A stretch of 29,890 nt of DNA from an uncultured Prevotellaceae bacterium (GTDB taxonomy: Bacteria > Bacteroidota > Bacteroidia > Bacteroidales > Bacteroidaceae), in assembly GCA_945787625.1 (NCBI GenBank), contig CALZJL010000003.1, forward strand, positions 1 through 29,890, written 5' to 3'. The position numbers and the translations under genes were made by a program. This document shows, piece by piece, positions 1 through 8,560 of this stretch. The notes beneath the pieces are model-generated. The model was not told the DNA's origin, did no database searches, and saw only the letters and a list, made by a program, of their open reading frames with translations. The stretch's first letter is position 1. Each line of letters begins with the position of its first letter.

Positions 1-7
1 CAATAAA

Positions 8-1582
8 TCAAATGATCTTGATTCGACCTTGTGGCTGGGCGTATTGTGGGGGTATTTTGCCGCCGAGGTGGTTGGTGATGTATTCTATGAGGGCATCGCT
101 GTATCGACAGATATTGGTCTTGAGCTTGGGGCATTGCTTAAATTTGCCGTATGCGCCGCCGCCTGTGGTGCAATAGTCGCTGGTGCAGAGGGTGTAGTTC
201 TGTTTGAGGTCTATGGGGGTGTAGGTGCCGTCGGGGTTGAGGAGCTCTACGGAGGTGACGCGCTTGGCTGAGCGTGTGTCGATGGTGTAGCGTATGCCGC
301 TGACTTGGGCGAACTGTCCGTCGCTTTCGGGGTATGATTGACTGCATGCTTCGAGGGCGTCGTAGAGCTCTTGGCCAGTGACTTGTATGACTTCGAGGTG
401 GTTCTCGAAGGGTAGGAGGGAGATGATGTCGCCGTAGGTGAGGTCACCGCTGGGGAGTTCTGCTCGTATGCCGCCTCCGTTGCTGAGACCTATCTGGGCG
501 TTGCCGATGGTGCGGAAGGCGTCGCAGACGAGGTCGCCTGCGTTGGTCTCGCTGAAGCGTACGGCTTGGCGGCCTGTGTCATCGAGTATGCGTATGGGGA
601 AGTCGCTGTGGCAGACTACTTGCGAGGTCTCGCGTGCGACGAGGGCTTTGATGCTGTCTACGACGGTGGCGGTCTGTGTGTGGCGTGACTTGACGGTTTC
701 TGGTAGGCTGGCGGTGGGGAGTAGTTCGGTGGTGATGCGTCCCTGGGTGTCGATGGTGAGTTTGCCGATGTTCTTGAATCCTGTGCCTGTCTGGGCGATG
801 ATGACGGGCTTGCCGTGGAGGTTGGTGTGCTGGTAGTTGGGGATTACGCTGTGGGTGTGACCGTCGAGAATGGCGTCGATGCTGTGTGTGGCTGCTGCAA
901 GGCTGTGGCTGGTGATGTGGCTGTTGTTGTCATCTTCACCGAGGTGGCTCAGGACGATGCAGTATTGGGCTCCTTGGCTTCGTGCCTGGTCGACTGCGGC
1001 TTGTACTATCTGGTAGATGCTGTCGGTGAGCAGGTCGTGGGTCTGACGTCCTTGCTTGTCCCAGAATGCGTATTCTTCGCTTTGGAGGGTGGTGGGGGTG
1101 GTGATGCCGATGAATGCTATCTTGCGCTTGCCGATGGCGCGTATGATGTAGGAGGGGTATGGCTGGCGTGGGGTGGGGTGAATGCTGTCGGGGAGGGCAA
1201 TGAAGTTGCAGCTGGTGACGGGGAGGGCGGCTTGGTCTATGAGTTGGCTCATGCGGTCTATCTGATAGTCGAACTCGTGGTTGCCGAGGGTGATGGCGTC
1301 GTAGCCTATGGTCTGCATGATGGCGGTGATGTGCGCTCCGTGCGAGATGGCTCCGATGGTGCCGCCTTGGAGGAAGTCGCCTGAACTGACTACGGCTACG
1401 TGGGCTGTGTCGCTGATGGCACTGCGTAGCTGGGAGAGGCTGGTGTAGCCGTCGACTTGACAGTGTACGTCGTTTTCGAAGAGGATGACTGTGGTGCTGT
1501 CGGAGGTGATGACGGGTGCCTCACCGGCGGTGCAGGCGTTGAGGGTAAGGGCTGCGAGGAGGGTGGCAATGAGGTGTTTCAT
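8..1582 (-). CDS. 5'-nucleotidase / UshA-type metallophosphatase lipoprotein
   Basis: Probable bifunctional metallophosphatase/5'-nucleotidase that hydrolyses nucleoside phosphates outside the cytoplasm. The 524 residues begin with a lipoprotein signal whose lipobox ends LNAC (Cys17). The N-terminal metallophosphoesterase domain shows NDVH (37-40), GDF (68-70), GNHEFD (100-105), SHLG (212-215) and GHTHS (241-245), which are the two-metal ligands of the family. The C-terminal 5'-nucleotidase substrate domain shows NAGDLVCDAF (about 347-356), NGGGIRA (368-374), LLPFEN (389-394) and a GGGAYGKF stretch. Both domains are in one chain, as in UshA, and the length is near the family norm. It follows the 990-residue PEP-synthase-like gene after 14 bases, so the two are probably co-transcribed. 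The stop codon lies 8 bases from the window edge. Family assignment is secure. The exact substrate (AMP, UDP-sugar or other) is not visible. Confidence 0.93.
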   Translation of the reverse strand: MKHLIATLLAALTLNACTAGEAPVITSDSTTVILFENDVHCQVDGYTSLSQLRSAISDTAHVAVVSSGDFLQGGTIGAISHGAHITAIMQTIGYDAITLGNHEFDYQIDRMSQLIDQAALPVTSCNFIALPDSIHPTPRQPYPSYIIRAIGKRKIAFIGITTPTTLQSEEYAFWDKQGRQTHDLLTDSIYQIVQAAVDQARSQGAQYCIVLSHLGEDDNNSHITSHSLAAATHSIDAILDGHTHSVIPNYQHTNLHGKPVIIAQTGTGFKNIGKLTIDTQGRITTELLPTASLPETVKSRHTQTATVVDSIKALVARETSQVVCHSDFPIRILDDTGRQAVRFSETNAGDLVCDAFRTIGNAQIGLSNGGGIRAELPSGDLTYGDIISLLPFENHLEVIQVTGQELYDALEACSQSYPESDGQFAQVSGIRYTIDTRSAKRVTSVELLNPDGTYTPIDLKQNYTLCTSDYCTTGGGAYGKFKQCPKLKTNICRYSDALIEYITNHLGGKIPPQYAQPQGRIKII

Positions 1583-1596
1583 ATTATGTCGGTTTT

Positions 1597-4569
1597 TTAT
1601 GTCTTGTCGTTGTTTATTATGACGGCTTCTTTTTTCATGCCGTCGATTTTGATGGTCAGTGGGGTGGCGAGGTGTATGTGGCGTACGTGGGGTGTGCTTT
1701 GGTAGGCTGGCATTTGGTTGAGGGTGTCTTCGTCGTAGATGCCGTCGCCGCGGAAGGGGGCTATGGTGAGGTAGCCTACGCCTAAGGAGGTGAGGTTCTG
1801 AAAGAAGTGAGTGCCTTGTGAAGGGTCGACTTGGAATGTCTCCAGTCCGGCTTCAACTATGACTTGTGCGCTGGATATGTGTGGCCATTTGACGGGTATG
1901 CCGAGCCAGGGGTCGCTTGAGCCCCAGCGTCCTGGGCCTATGAGGAGGCATTTGCGGTCGGACTCGAGGAGACTGCGGTTGATCTTTTCGATTTCATCGG
2001 CTATGATGGTGTTCATAGATGGGCTGTATGGCTGGCTGTCGGTGTCGCTTTGTGGGGTGGCGTCGGGTTTGGTCTTGACGTAGACGATGTCTTGTATGTC
2101 GGTGAAAATGCCGTGTCCGATGGCGTTGTGGCTGCGTAGAAGACAGTCTTGGTCGGGTATCTCACTGAGGTCTTCCTTGAGTTCCATGCGGTTGTCGACC
2201 ATGGGTCTAATCTGAAGGAGATAGAATTCTCCGCTGCGGTCGGGGTGGATATTGCATGCGAATTCTATCTCAACGGGGCGTTGCATGGCTTCTTGTCCCA
2301 TCTTGAGTATGTGTCGGAGTATTTCGGGCAGGGGCCAGACTCCGTTTTGGAGGACGCCGGCAAAGGAGATTATCTTGCGATTGCGGCCTTCGTAGTAGCC
2401 GTCGTAGATGCATTGGTCTATGGGGTCGTAGGTGGAACTGATCCACTGTAGTGATCCGTCGCCTTCGGCATCGCGGACGCGGAGTTTGGTTAGGTTGAAG
2501 GCATCGTCGACTTTGGGTGAGGCTGAGGGGGTGTTCTCTTCGAGTGCATAGAAGGTGGTCTGGGTGTCGCGCAGGGCGATGTCTGTCTCGCTCATCTGTA
2601 GCACTTGATGGGGGTGTGAGGGGCATACTCTGAGACTGGTGCCTCCGTCTACGATGTATTTGCCGAGGCCGAGGGCTAAGGAGACGGTGCCTTCTTCGGC
2701 GCGTTCGTCGCCGATGGGGTAGTAGTTGACGCTGCGTGCTACGCCTGAGATGGTGGGGTAATAGCGTTTGCCGTAGGACTGGCCTACGACTTCCTGGAGT
2801 ATGACGGCCATCTTTTCTTGGTCGATGACGTTGGAGGTGGCTGTCATGTAGTCTTTTGATCCTTGGTAGTATACGCTGGCGTAGACGGCTTTGATGGCGT
2901 TGGAGAGCATGGCCAGACGGACGTATTTGTCGTCGCTGTAGGGTATCATGTAGGTGGAGTAGATGCCTGCAAAGGGTTGGTAGTGGCTGTCTTCGAGCAG
3001 GGAGGAGGAGCGTATGGCCAGGGGGGCTTTGACGACTTCCATGAAGGCTTCGAGGTCGCCGAGGAGTCGTTGGGGAAGTCGGCCGCGGAGGAATGCCTGG
3101 AGTATGTCGTCGTCGCTGAGGTCGCTGAGGGCTACGCCGTAGAGGTCGTTGGTGTCCATGAACTCATCGAAGATGTCGGTGCAGAGCACGAGGGTCTTGG
3201 GTATGAAGAGGGGGGCTGGGGCTTCGCTGCCGTGCTTCATGATCATTCGGTCGAGAAAGGCGAGGCCTCTGCCTTTGCCGCCGAGCGATCCGTCTCCAAT
3301 TCGGGCGAAGTTGCTGTACTGGTCGAATCTGTCGCGCTGGAATACGGCGACTACGCCTTGGTTCTTCATGCGACGGTATGCGATGATGGCTTCGAAGATG
3401 ACTTGGCGGTGGGCGTCGACGTCTTGGAGCTTGTCCCAGGTGATGCGTTTGAGTATCTCGGCGATGGGGAAGAGGGCGCGACTCGATAGCCAGCGACTTA
3501 CGTTGTTGCGCTTGAGGTGGTAGAGGAGAGAGTCGGCGGGCAGGGTCATGATGTTGTCCTGGAGCTCCTTGAGGTTGTGTATGCGGGCTACTTCTTCGAG
3601 GGTGTCGGGGTTGCGGAAGACGAAGTCGCCGAAGCCGAAGAATCGGCGTATGAGATCGCGTAGGTCTACGTCCATCTTCTTGGAGTTCTTGTCGATGAAG
3701 TTTGCTCCGCATTGGTGGGCGAGGGGGGCTCGCTCGCTTTCGCTGGACTCCATGATGAGCGGGATGTAGGGATCGCGGGCGCGTATGCAGCGCAGGAGCT
3801 TATAGCCTGCCATCTCGTCTTTCTGTGTGGAACCGTCGTATATGGGGAAGCGGCAGTCGGAGATGACGCCGAGGGTGTTGTCGGCAAAGCGTTCGTAGAT
3901 GTTCCAGGCTTCTTGGTAGGTGCGTGCGAGGACTATCTTGGGTCGGCCGCGCATACGTAGGGCTTCGAGACTTGAGTTGAGGGCTTCGGAGGCGAAACTG
4001 AGGGACTGGTTGAGGACGAAGTTGTAGAGACGGGGGAGTATGCTGGAGTACATGCGTATGCCGTCTTCGACGACTAATATCATCTGTACGCCGGCCACGC
4101 GTATGTCGTGCTCGAGGTTCATCTTGTCTTCGATGAGCTTGATGATGGTCAGCAGGAGTTCGGTGTTGCCCAACCAGCAGAAGACGTATTCGAAGACGGT
4201 GAGGTCTTCGTCTTGAATGCGGCGTGTGATGCCGTGGGAGAAGGGGGTGAGTACTACGATGGGGATGTCGGGGTGGGCTGCCTTGACCTCGCGTGCGATG
4301 TCGAAGACGTCGTTGTTTTCGGCAGCGGGCATGCAGATGACGAGGTCTATGCTGACGCGTTTCATCTCGCGCTCGCATTCTTCCTGGTTGCTGACTTGGA
4401 TAAAGCGGGGAGGAAAGCGCAGTCCGAGCTTGGCGTATTCGGAGAAGATCTTTTCGTCTATTCGACCATCGTCTTCGAGCATGAAGGCGTCGTAGGGATT
4501 GGCTATGAGCAGGACGTTGAAGATGCGTCGCTGCATGAGGTCTACAAATGGGGTATCTTTGAGTTGCAT
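1597..4569 (-). CDS. PEP/pyruvate-binding (PPDK_N-like) protein with two receiver-like domains
   Basis: A 990-residue protein of uncertain function. Residues about 16-150 resemble a degenerate response-regulator fold without a clear phosphoacceptor. Residues about 162-312 look like an intact receiver, with acidic pair E168/D169, candidate phosphoacceptor D238 (in VISDCRFP), a Ser-rich segment near 274-278 and K294. Residues about 420-795 form an ATP-grasp domain of the PPDK/PEP-synthase N-terminal type: GGKGRGLAF (430-438), AIRSSSLLED (518-527), GIYSTY (535-540), and the closing EIEF (767-770) and LLQIRPM (784-790). A further C-terminal part carries GRWGSSDPWLG (880-890). The phosphohistidine swivelling domain and PEP-binding TIM barrel of true PEP synthase are absent, so it should not be called ppsA. 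It may be a phosphotransfer or signalling enzyme (inference). It sits after gdhA and before a 5'-nucleotidase. No separate promoter is evident. Confidence 0.85.
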   Translation of the reverse strand: MQLKDTPFVDLMQRRIFNVLLIANPYDAFMLEDDGRIDEKIFSEYAKLGLRFPPRFIQVSNQEECEREMKRVSIDLVICMPAAENNDVFDIAREVKAAHPDIPIVVLTPFSHGITRRIQDEDLTVFEYVFCWLGNTELLLTIIKLIEDKMNLEHDIRVAGVQMILVVEDGIRMYSSILPRLYNFVLNQSLSFASEALNSSLEALRMRGRPKIVLARTYQEAWNIYERFADNTLGVISDCRFPIYDGSTQKDEMAGYKLLRCIRARDPYIPLIMESSESERAPLAHQCGANFIDKNSKKMDVDLRDLIRRFFGFGDFVFRNPDTLEEVARIHNLKELQDNIMTLPADSLLYHLKRNNVSRWLSSRALFPIAEILKRITWDKLQDVDAHRQVIFEAIIAYRRMKNQGVVAVFQRDRFDQYSNFARIGDGSLGGKGRGLAFLDRMIMKHGSEAPAPLFIPKTLVLCTDIFDEFMDTNDLYGVALSDLSDDDILQAFLRGRLPQRLLGDLEAFMEVVKAPLAIRSSSLLEDSHYQPFAGIYSTYMIPYSDDKYVRLAMLSNAIKAVYASVYYQGSKDYMTATSNVIDQEKMAVILQEVVGQSYGKRYYPTISGVARSVNYYPIGDERAEEGTVSLALGLGKYIVDGGTSLRVCPSHPHQVLQMSETDIALRDTQTTFYALEENTPSASPKVDDAFNLTKLRVRDAEGDGSLQWISSTYDPIDQCIYDGYYEGRNRKIISFAGVLQNGVWPLPEILRHILKMGQEAMQRPVEIEFACNIHPDRSGEFYLLQIRPMVDNRMELKEDLSEIPDQDCLLRSHNAIGHGIFTDIQDIVYVKTKPDATPQSDTDSQPYSPSMNTIIADEIEKINRSLLESDRKCLLIGPGRWGSSDPWLGIPVKWPHISSAQVIVEAGLETFQVDPSQGTHFFQNLTSLGVGYLTIAPFRGDGIYDEDTLNQMPAYQSTPHVRHIHLATPLTIKIDGMKKEAVIINNDKT

Positions 4570-4583
4570 GGCGTAAAGTTACG

Positions 4584-4626
4584 AAAAAAATATCGCACTT
4601 CGTCGGTTTGAAGTGCGATATTTTTT
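4584..4626 (-). terminator. gdhA terminator (near-symmetrical hairpin)
   Basis: A perfect 10-bp stem pairs 4591-4600 (TATCGCACTT) with 4611-4620 (AAGTGCGATA) around a 10-base loop. It is flanked by seven A on one side and six T on the other, so on the minus strand the stem is followed by seven T. This is a textbook intrinsic terminator placed 24 bases past the gdhA stop codon. The symmetry means it could also act on the plus strand, but no plus-strand gene is present. The T run ends about 14 bases before the start codon of the next gene. Confidence 0.9.
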
Positions 4627-4649
4627 ATTATCCGTTTTGGTTTGTTTTT

Positions 4650-5987
4650 TTACAGTACACCTTGTGCCATCATGGCTTTTGCTACTTTCATGAAGCCTGC
4701 TACGTTGGCTCCCTTGACGTAGTTGACGTAGCCATCGGCTTCGGTGCCGTACTTGACGCAGTTCTCGTGGATATTCTCCATAATCCAGAGGAGCTTGGCG
4801 TCGACTTCTTCTGCCTTCCATGAGAGTCGCTCTGAGTTTTGTGACATCTCAAGACCTGATACTGATACTCCGCCTGCGTTTGAGGCTTTGCCTGGTGAGT
4901 AGAGTATCTTGGCGTCTTGGAATACTTTGATGGCTTCGGGGGTGGTGGGCATGTTGGCTCCTTCGCATACGGCGATTACGCCGTTGGCTACGAGGGCTTT
5001 GGCTGCTTCTTCGTTGAGCTCATTTTGTGTGGCGCAGGGCAGGGCTATGTCGGCTTTCTCAAACCATGGCTTGGCTCCGGCTACGTACTTGGCGGTGGGG
5101 TATTGGTCTACATATTCCTTGATGCGGCCGCGGTAGACGTTCTTCAACTCCATGATGTAGTCGAGCTTCTCGCGTGTGATGCCATCGGGGTCGTAGATGT
5201 AGCCGTCGGAGTCTGACATGGTCATGGGGGTGCCTCCGAGCTGGAGTACTTTCTCGGCGGCGTATTGGGCTACGTTGCCTGCGCCTGAGATGAGGACTTT
5301 CTTGCCTTCAATCTTGTCGCCCTTGGTGGCGAGCATGGCGCGGAGGAAGTATACGGTGCCGTAGCCTGTTGCCTCTGGGCGTATGAGTGAGCCTCCAAAC
5401 TCTAGGCCTTTGCCTGTGAATGTGCCGGAGTATTCGCGTGTGAGCTTCTTGTACATGCCAAACATGTATGCTACTTCGCGTCCGCCTACGCCGATGTCGC
5501 CTGCTGGCACGTCGACGTCGGGACCGATGTGGCGTGTGAGTTCAAGCATGAAGGCTTGGCAGAATCTCATCACTTCGGCGTTTGACTTGCCGCGTGGGCT
5601 GAAGTCCGAGCCGCCTTTGCCGCCGCCCATGGGGAGGGTGGTGAGTGAGTTCTTGAAGGTCTGCTCGAAGGCGAGGAACTTGAGTATGCCGAGGTTTACT
5701 GACTTGTGGAAGCGGATACCGCCCTTGTAGGGGCCGATGGCGTTGTTGTGCTGCACGCGGTAGCCCATGTTGGTCTGTATCTGACCCTTGTCGTCCATCC
5801 ATGTGACACGGAACGTGTAGATGCGGTCGGGGATACAGAGACGTTCGATGAGGTTTACTTTGTCAAACTCGGGGTGCTTGTTGTACTCTTCTTCGATTGT
5901 GCCGAGTACTTCTTCTACTGCCTGATGGTATTCAGGCTCACCTGGGAAGCGCCTTTTGAGGTCTTCCAATACTTTTTTTGCGTCCAT
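4650..5987 (-). CDS. gdhA: NADP-type glutamate dehydrogenase
   Basis: Catalyses reversible reductive amination of 2-oxoglutarate with ammonium to give glutamate in the cytoplasm, linking nitrogen assimilation to central carbon. The 445 residues match the usual length of hexameric small-subunit GDH. The glutamate-binding and catalytic segment PMGGGKGGSDF (119-129) contains the conserved Lys124. PAGDIGVGGRE (161-171) contains the catalytic Asp164. The Rossmann dinucleotide motif GAGNVA is at 235-240. The strand-end residues SDSDG (258-262) resemble NADP(H)-using members such as the E. coli enzyme, so NADPH is the likely cofactor (inference). The gene has its own promoter-like box upstream (6037-6044) and a strong hairpin terminator downstream, so it is probably monocistronic. 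The first ATG gives an N-terminus like those of known homologues. Confidence 0.97.
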   Translation of the reverse strand: MDAKKVLEDLKRRFPGEPEYHQAVEEVLGTIEEEYNKHPEFDKVNLIERLCIPDRIYTFRVTWMDDKGQIQTNMGYRVQHNNAIGPYKGGIRFHKSVNLGILKFLAFEQTFKNSLTTLPMGGGKGGSDFSPRGKSNAEVMRFCQAFMLELTRHIGPDVDVPAGDIGVGGREVAYMFGMYKKLTREYSGTFTGKGLEFGGSLIRPEATGYGTVYFLRAMLATKGDKIEGKKVLISGAGNVAQYAAEKVLQLGGTPMTMSDSDGYIYDPDGITREKLDYIMELKNVYRGRIKEYVDQYPTAKYVAGAKPWFEKADIALPCATQNELNEEAAKALVANGVIAVCEGANMPTTPEAIKVFQDAKILYSPGKASNAGGVSVSGLEMSQNSERLSWKAEEVDAKLLWIMENIHENCVKYGTEADGYVNYVKGANVAGFMKVAKAMMAQGVL

Positions 5988-6036
5988 AGTTTATGTTTTT
6001 TTTGTTCGTTTGATATTGCTTTTTGATTCTCTTTTG

Positions 6037-6068
6037 CAAATGTATGACAATTTTATATTATAAGCAAT
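6037..6068 (-). promoter_or_regulatory. Putative gdhA promoter (Bacteroides type)
   Basis: On the minus strand, TACATTTG (6044 to 6037) matches the Bacteroidota -7 consensus TAnnTTTG exactly. An ATTG (6068 to 6065) stands 20 bases upstream and matches three of four bases of the -33 TTTG element. The region is AT-rich. Predicted transcription would begin near 6030 and leave a leader of about 40 bases before gdhA. This is assigned by consensus and position only. Confidence 0.55.
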
Positions 6069-6158
6069 AGTTTTGTGTAAAAAGTTAAGCAAAATTCGTA
6101 TTTTTATTGCCAAAATGTATTATTTGGCTGTTTTGCTGACGTTTTGTTAGTAAAAAGA

Positions 6159-6195
6159 ACGACGGAGCCAACTTTGTGTAAGATGGCTCCGTCGT
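6159..6195 (-). terminator. Terminator closing the FAS1/SusCD operon
   Basis: A perfect 12-bp inverted repeat pairs 6159-6170 (ACGACGGAGCCA) with 6184-6195 (TGGCTCCGTCGT) around a 13-base loop. On the minus strand it is followed by TCTTTTTA. It begins 23 bases beyond the stop codon of the second SusD gene, where a Rho-independent terminator for the long operon is expected. It also separates that operon from the gdhA promoter. Confidence 0.9.
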
Positions 6196-6217
6196 ATGTG
6201 CTATATTTGGGATCGGG

Positions 6218-8548
6218 TTACTTGAGGATGTATCTCTCGTCGTCGGGTAGCGGGAAGTACCAGTTCTTTTCTCTCTGGAGTCCGTTGGCGTTGAAGTCGC
6301 CACGGGTGCTGAGCTTATCGACCATGTATTGTGTGCCGCGGCGTCGTGCTACGCGCATGAGGTCGAAGAAACGGCTGCCTTCGAAGGCGAGTTCAAGGGC
6401 TTCCTCGTCGACGATGAGGTCTTCGATGGCTTCGATGACTGCTGCTTGGTTGGCTGGGTCATAGACTTCTGCCTTGGTCCACTCTGTGCCAAGTTTCTTG
6501 TTGACTTGGTTTACGAAGTTGTAGCTGCTGCGACGCTCGCCTGGCATCAGCAGACCACAACCTTTCTGGTGGATACCGCGTGTGTAGGTCTGACCTGTGC
6601 CTGCTGAACGGAAGTAGAGTGTGGGACCATCACCAGGAGTAAGGGGATAGTTCTCTACGAACTGGATGGAGAGTAATGATGATCCTGAGAAACGATTTTC
6701 GTCGCTGAAATCAAGCCATGCTGGCTTTCTGTTCATCTCGTCGCGGCTGATGTAGTTGCAGACGACGGTGGAGTTGTCGTCCATGTAGTTCTCGTAGCCT
6801 ACGACCAAACCCTTTTGCAGGTTGCCGAGGTCTTCGACTGTGATGCCATCGGGCAGTTGGGCTGCGATGGCTTGTGCGAGAGCTGTAGAGTCGCTGCGGA
6901 ACTGCTCTTTGTTTACTTCCTCGTTTGTGATGATTGCTATGTCGTTTGTCTCATAGTCGGCTGGGAAGGTGTACTCGACTTCCTCTCCCTGGTCATCGGT
7001 AGTGGTATAGGTAAAGTACATACGGTATGCGCTCGGGACGTACTCGTTGTCATCTGAGGGCAGCCAGTTGGTGTTGCGGGTCAGACCGTTGCAGAGTATC
7101 GCGAATGCGTAGCCGGGGAAGCCTGCACGGTTGAGTGCTTCGGCGAAGCGCAGCCAAATCTGGCTCTTGCGGTATACCATGGGGAATACGGTCGAGAAGG
7201 CTCCAAGGGGGTTCTGTTTCATGATGTAGGTCTGGTATTCGGTGTGGCCTACATAGTATGAGCCTGAACTGAAGCGTGCTACGTAGCCAACGCCAGAGTT
7301 GCTCACGATGCCGCGTGCATCGCCTACGCCTTCGAAGACTACGAGCCTGTTGTTTGACTCGAAGTTAGCTACATCGGGTGAGACATATACTTCGTATTCC
7401 TGAGCTTTGCAGAGATTCCAGTATCCTTGGCTTGGGCAGAGCTGCAACTCCCAGTTTCTTTCGAGGCTTACGCTGGCTGTGGTGACTGAGTCCTTGCCTG
7501 TAGACTGGCGTATTGATGCCTTGAAGCCGTAGAGGTCGTTGACTCCGCGCTGTACTGTGCCCCACATGCCGCTGGTGCTTGATGGGATTGCGGTGACTGA
7601 CTCCTGACTGCGGGTGGGTGCTCCTGTCTCGTTCCAGGGATAGCCATAGTGTGAGGCTATTGGCGTGTCTTCGTTTTGTGGGATATAACCGGTGCTGTAG
7701 TATGCTGTCGGGATTACACCGCCATACTGGCCTTTGAGGTAGTTGTAGTATGATTGGGCTGCCTTTTCATATTGGTTGCCCATGAGGTAGAGGTCGCCGA
7801 GGACTACTGCTGCGGGGAACATGGCCTTGAGTGAGTGGCATACGCTGGTCTTGTAGCCGTACCGGTCGTACTGTGGGAAGCCTCCGTAGGGTGAGGGGCT
7901 GTTTTCTACTTCGTATGAGTGTATCAGACGGCTTTCGAGCAGCGAGAAGAGGTTGTCGGCGTCTGCGTAGTTCTTGCCTTCCACACCATTTGCTTCGTCT
8001 TTATATTGGTATTCGAAATTCTCGATGTCTTCGGTTGAGAGCATGGGGGTGAGGTAGAATGGTACTCTGCCGTAGTTGATGACGAGCTGCATGTATACCC
8101 ATGCGCGGATTACCTCGACTTGTGCTGCTTCGCGTACCATGTAGCCTACTCCGCCTGAGGTCTTGCGCAGGGTGTCGACGCTTGCCAGGTAGGCGTTGCA
8201 TGAGTTGATGACCTGATAGTAGTCGCTGACTTTGAGATAGCGGTTGGCTCCGTCGCGTACGCCTTCGCTGTCGTTCATTCCGAAGGTGAGCATCGCCCTG
8301 ACTGAGTCTGTCACCCAGCCGCCTGCATCGATGAGCTCGCCGCGGCATTCGCCGAGTATGACGTATCGCTCTCCGAGGTTTTGAAGGCCTTTGAGTATGC
8401 CCCAGTATGAATAGAGTGTATCTTGTGCCACCTCGTATGAGTTGCGGTCAGATTCTGCGTTGAGCATGTCTTGACATGAGGTGGTGGCCATGCTGAGCCC
8501 CATGCAGAGGCACAGCAAGGTTATGATTGATTTGGTTTTCATATTCAT
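6218..8548 (-). CDS. SusD/RagB family outer-membrane lipoprotein, unusually long
   Basis: A substrate-binding lid lipoprotein expected to sit on the adjacent SusC-type porin at the cell surface. The N-terminal lipoprotein signal ends in TTSC (Cys25), followed closely by QDM and further acidic residues, like a Bacteroidota surface-export signal. TPR-like helical segments typical of SusD are visible, for example EAAQVEVIRAWVYMQLVINY and a later YEKAAQSYYNY. Near the C-terminus, EALELAFEGSRFFDLMR (about 716-732) is the family hallmark, and NWYFPLPDDE closes the domain. At 776 residues it is well above the usual 500-650. Much of the excess lies between about 500 and 690, before the hallmark helix. 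It follows its SusC partner after 12 bases and is the last gene of the operon. ATG codons occur at residues 1 and 3, and the first is kept. Confidence 0.93.
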   Translation of the reverse strand: MNMKTKSIITLLCLCMGLSMATTSCQDMLNAESDRNSYEVAQDTLYSYWGILKGLQNLGERYVILGECRGELIDAGGWVTDSVRAMLTFGMNDSEGVRDGANRYLKVSDYYQVINSCNAYLASVDTLRKTSGGVGYMVREAAQVEVIRAWVYMQLVINYGRVPFYLTPMLSTEDIENFEYQYKDEANGVEGKNYADADNLFSLLESRLIHSYEVENSPSPYGGFPQYDRYGYKTSVCHSLKAMFPAAVVLGDLYLMGNQYEKAAQSYYNYLKGQYGGVIPTAYYSTGYIPQNEDTPIASHYGYPWNETGAPTRSQESVTAIPSSTSGMWGTVQRGVNDLYGFKASIRQSTGKDSVTTASVSLERNWELQLCPSQGYWNLCKAQEYEVYVSPDVANFESNNRLVVFEGVGDARGIVSNSGVGYVARFSSGSYYVGHTEYQTYIMKQNPLGAFSTVFPMVYRKSQIWLRFAEALNRAGFPGYAFAILCNGLTRNTNWLPSDDNEYVPSAYRMYFTYTTTDDQGEEVEYTFPADYETNDIAIITNEEVNKEQFRSDSTALAQAIAAQLPDGITVEDLGNLQKGLVVGYENYMDDNSTVVCNYISRDEMNRKPAWLDFSDENRFSGSSLLSIQFVENYPLTPGDGPTLYFRSAGTGQTYTRGIHQKGCGLLMPGERRSSYNFVNQVNKKLGTEWTKAEVYDPANQAAVIEAIEDLIVDEEALELAFEGSRFFDLMRVARRRGTQYMVDKLSTRGDFNANGLQREKNWYFPLPDDERYILK

Positions 8549-8560
8549 GTTTTATTTCGA

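Noticed and set aside
815..1384. Plus-strand open frame (189 codons) opposite the 5'-nucleotidase
   Set aside because: It is a mirror of a conserved coding frame with no recognisable motif or promoter.
2863..3489. Long plus-strand open frame (208 codons) opposite the PEP-synthase-like gene
   Set aside because: It is antisense to a well-supported gene, has a repetitive Val/Gly/Asp/Glu-rich composition typical of reverse-frame reading, and shows no domain.
3800..4378. Minus-strand open frame (192 codons) in another phase of the PEP-synthase-like gene
   Set aside because: Its Arg/His-rich composition is typical of a shifted reading frame, and the main frame carries the conserved residues.
1597..4569. 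Calling the 990-residue protein phosphoenolpyruvate synthase (ppsA)
   Set aside because: The phosphohistidine and PEP-binding domains are absent, and receiver-like domains occupy the N-terminus.
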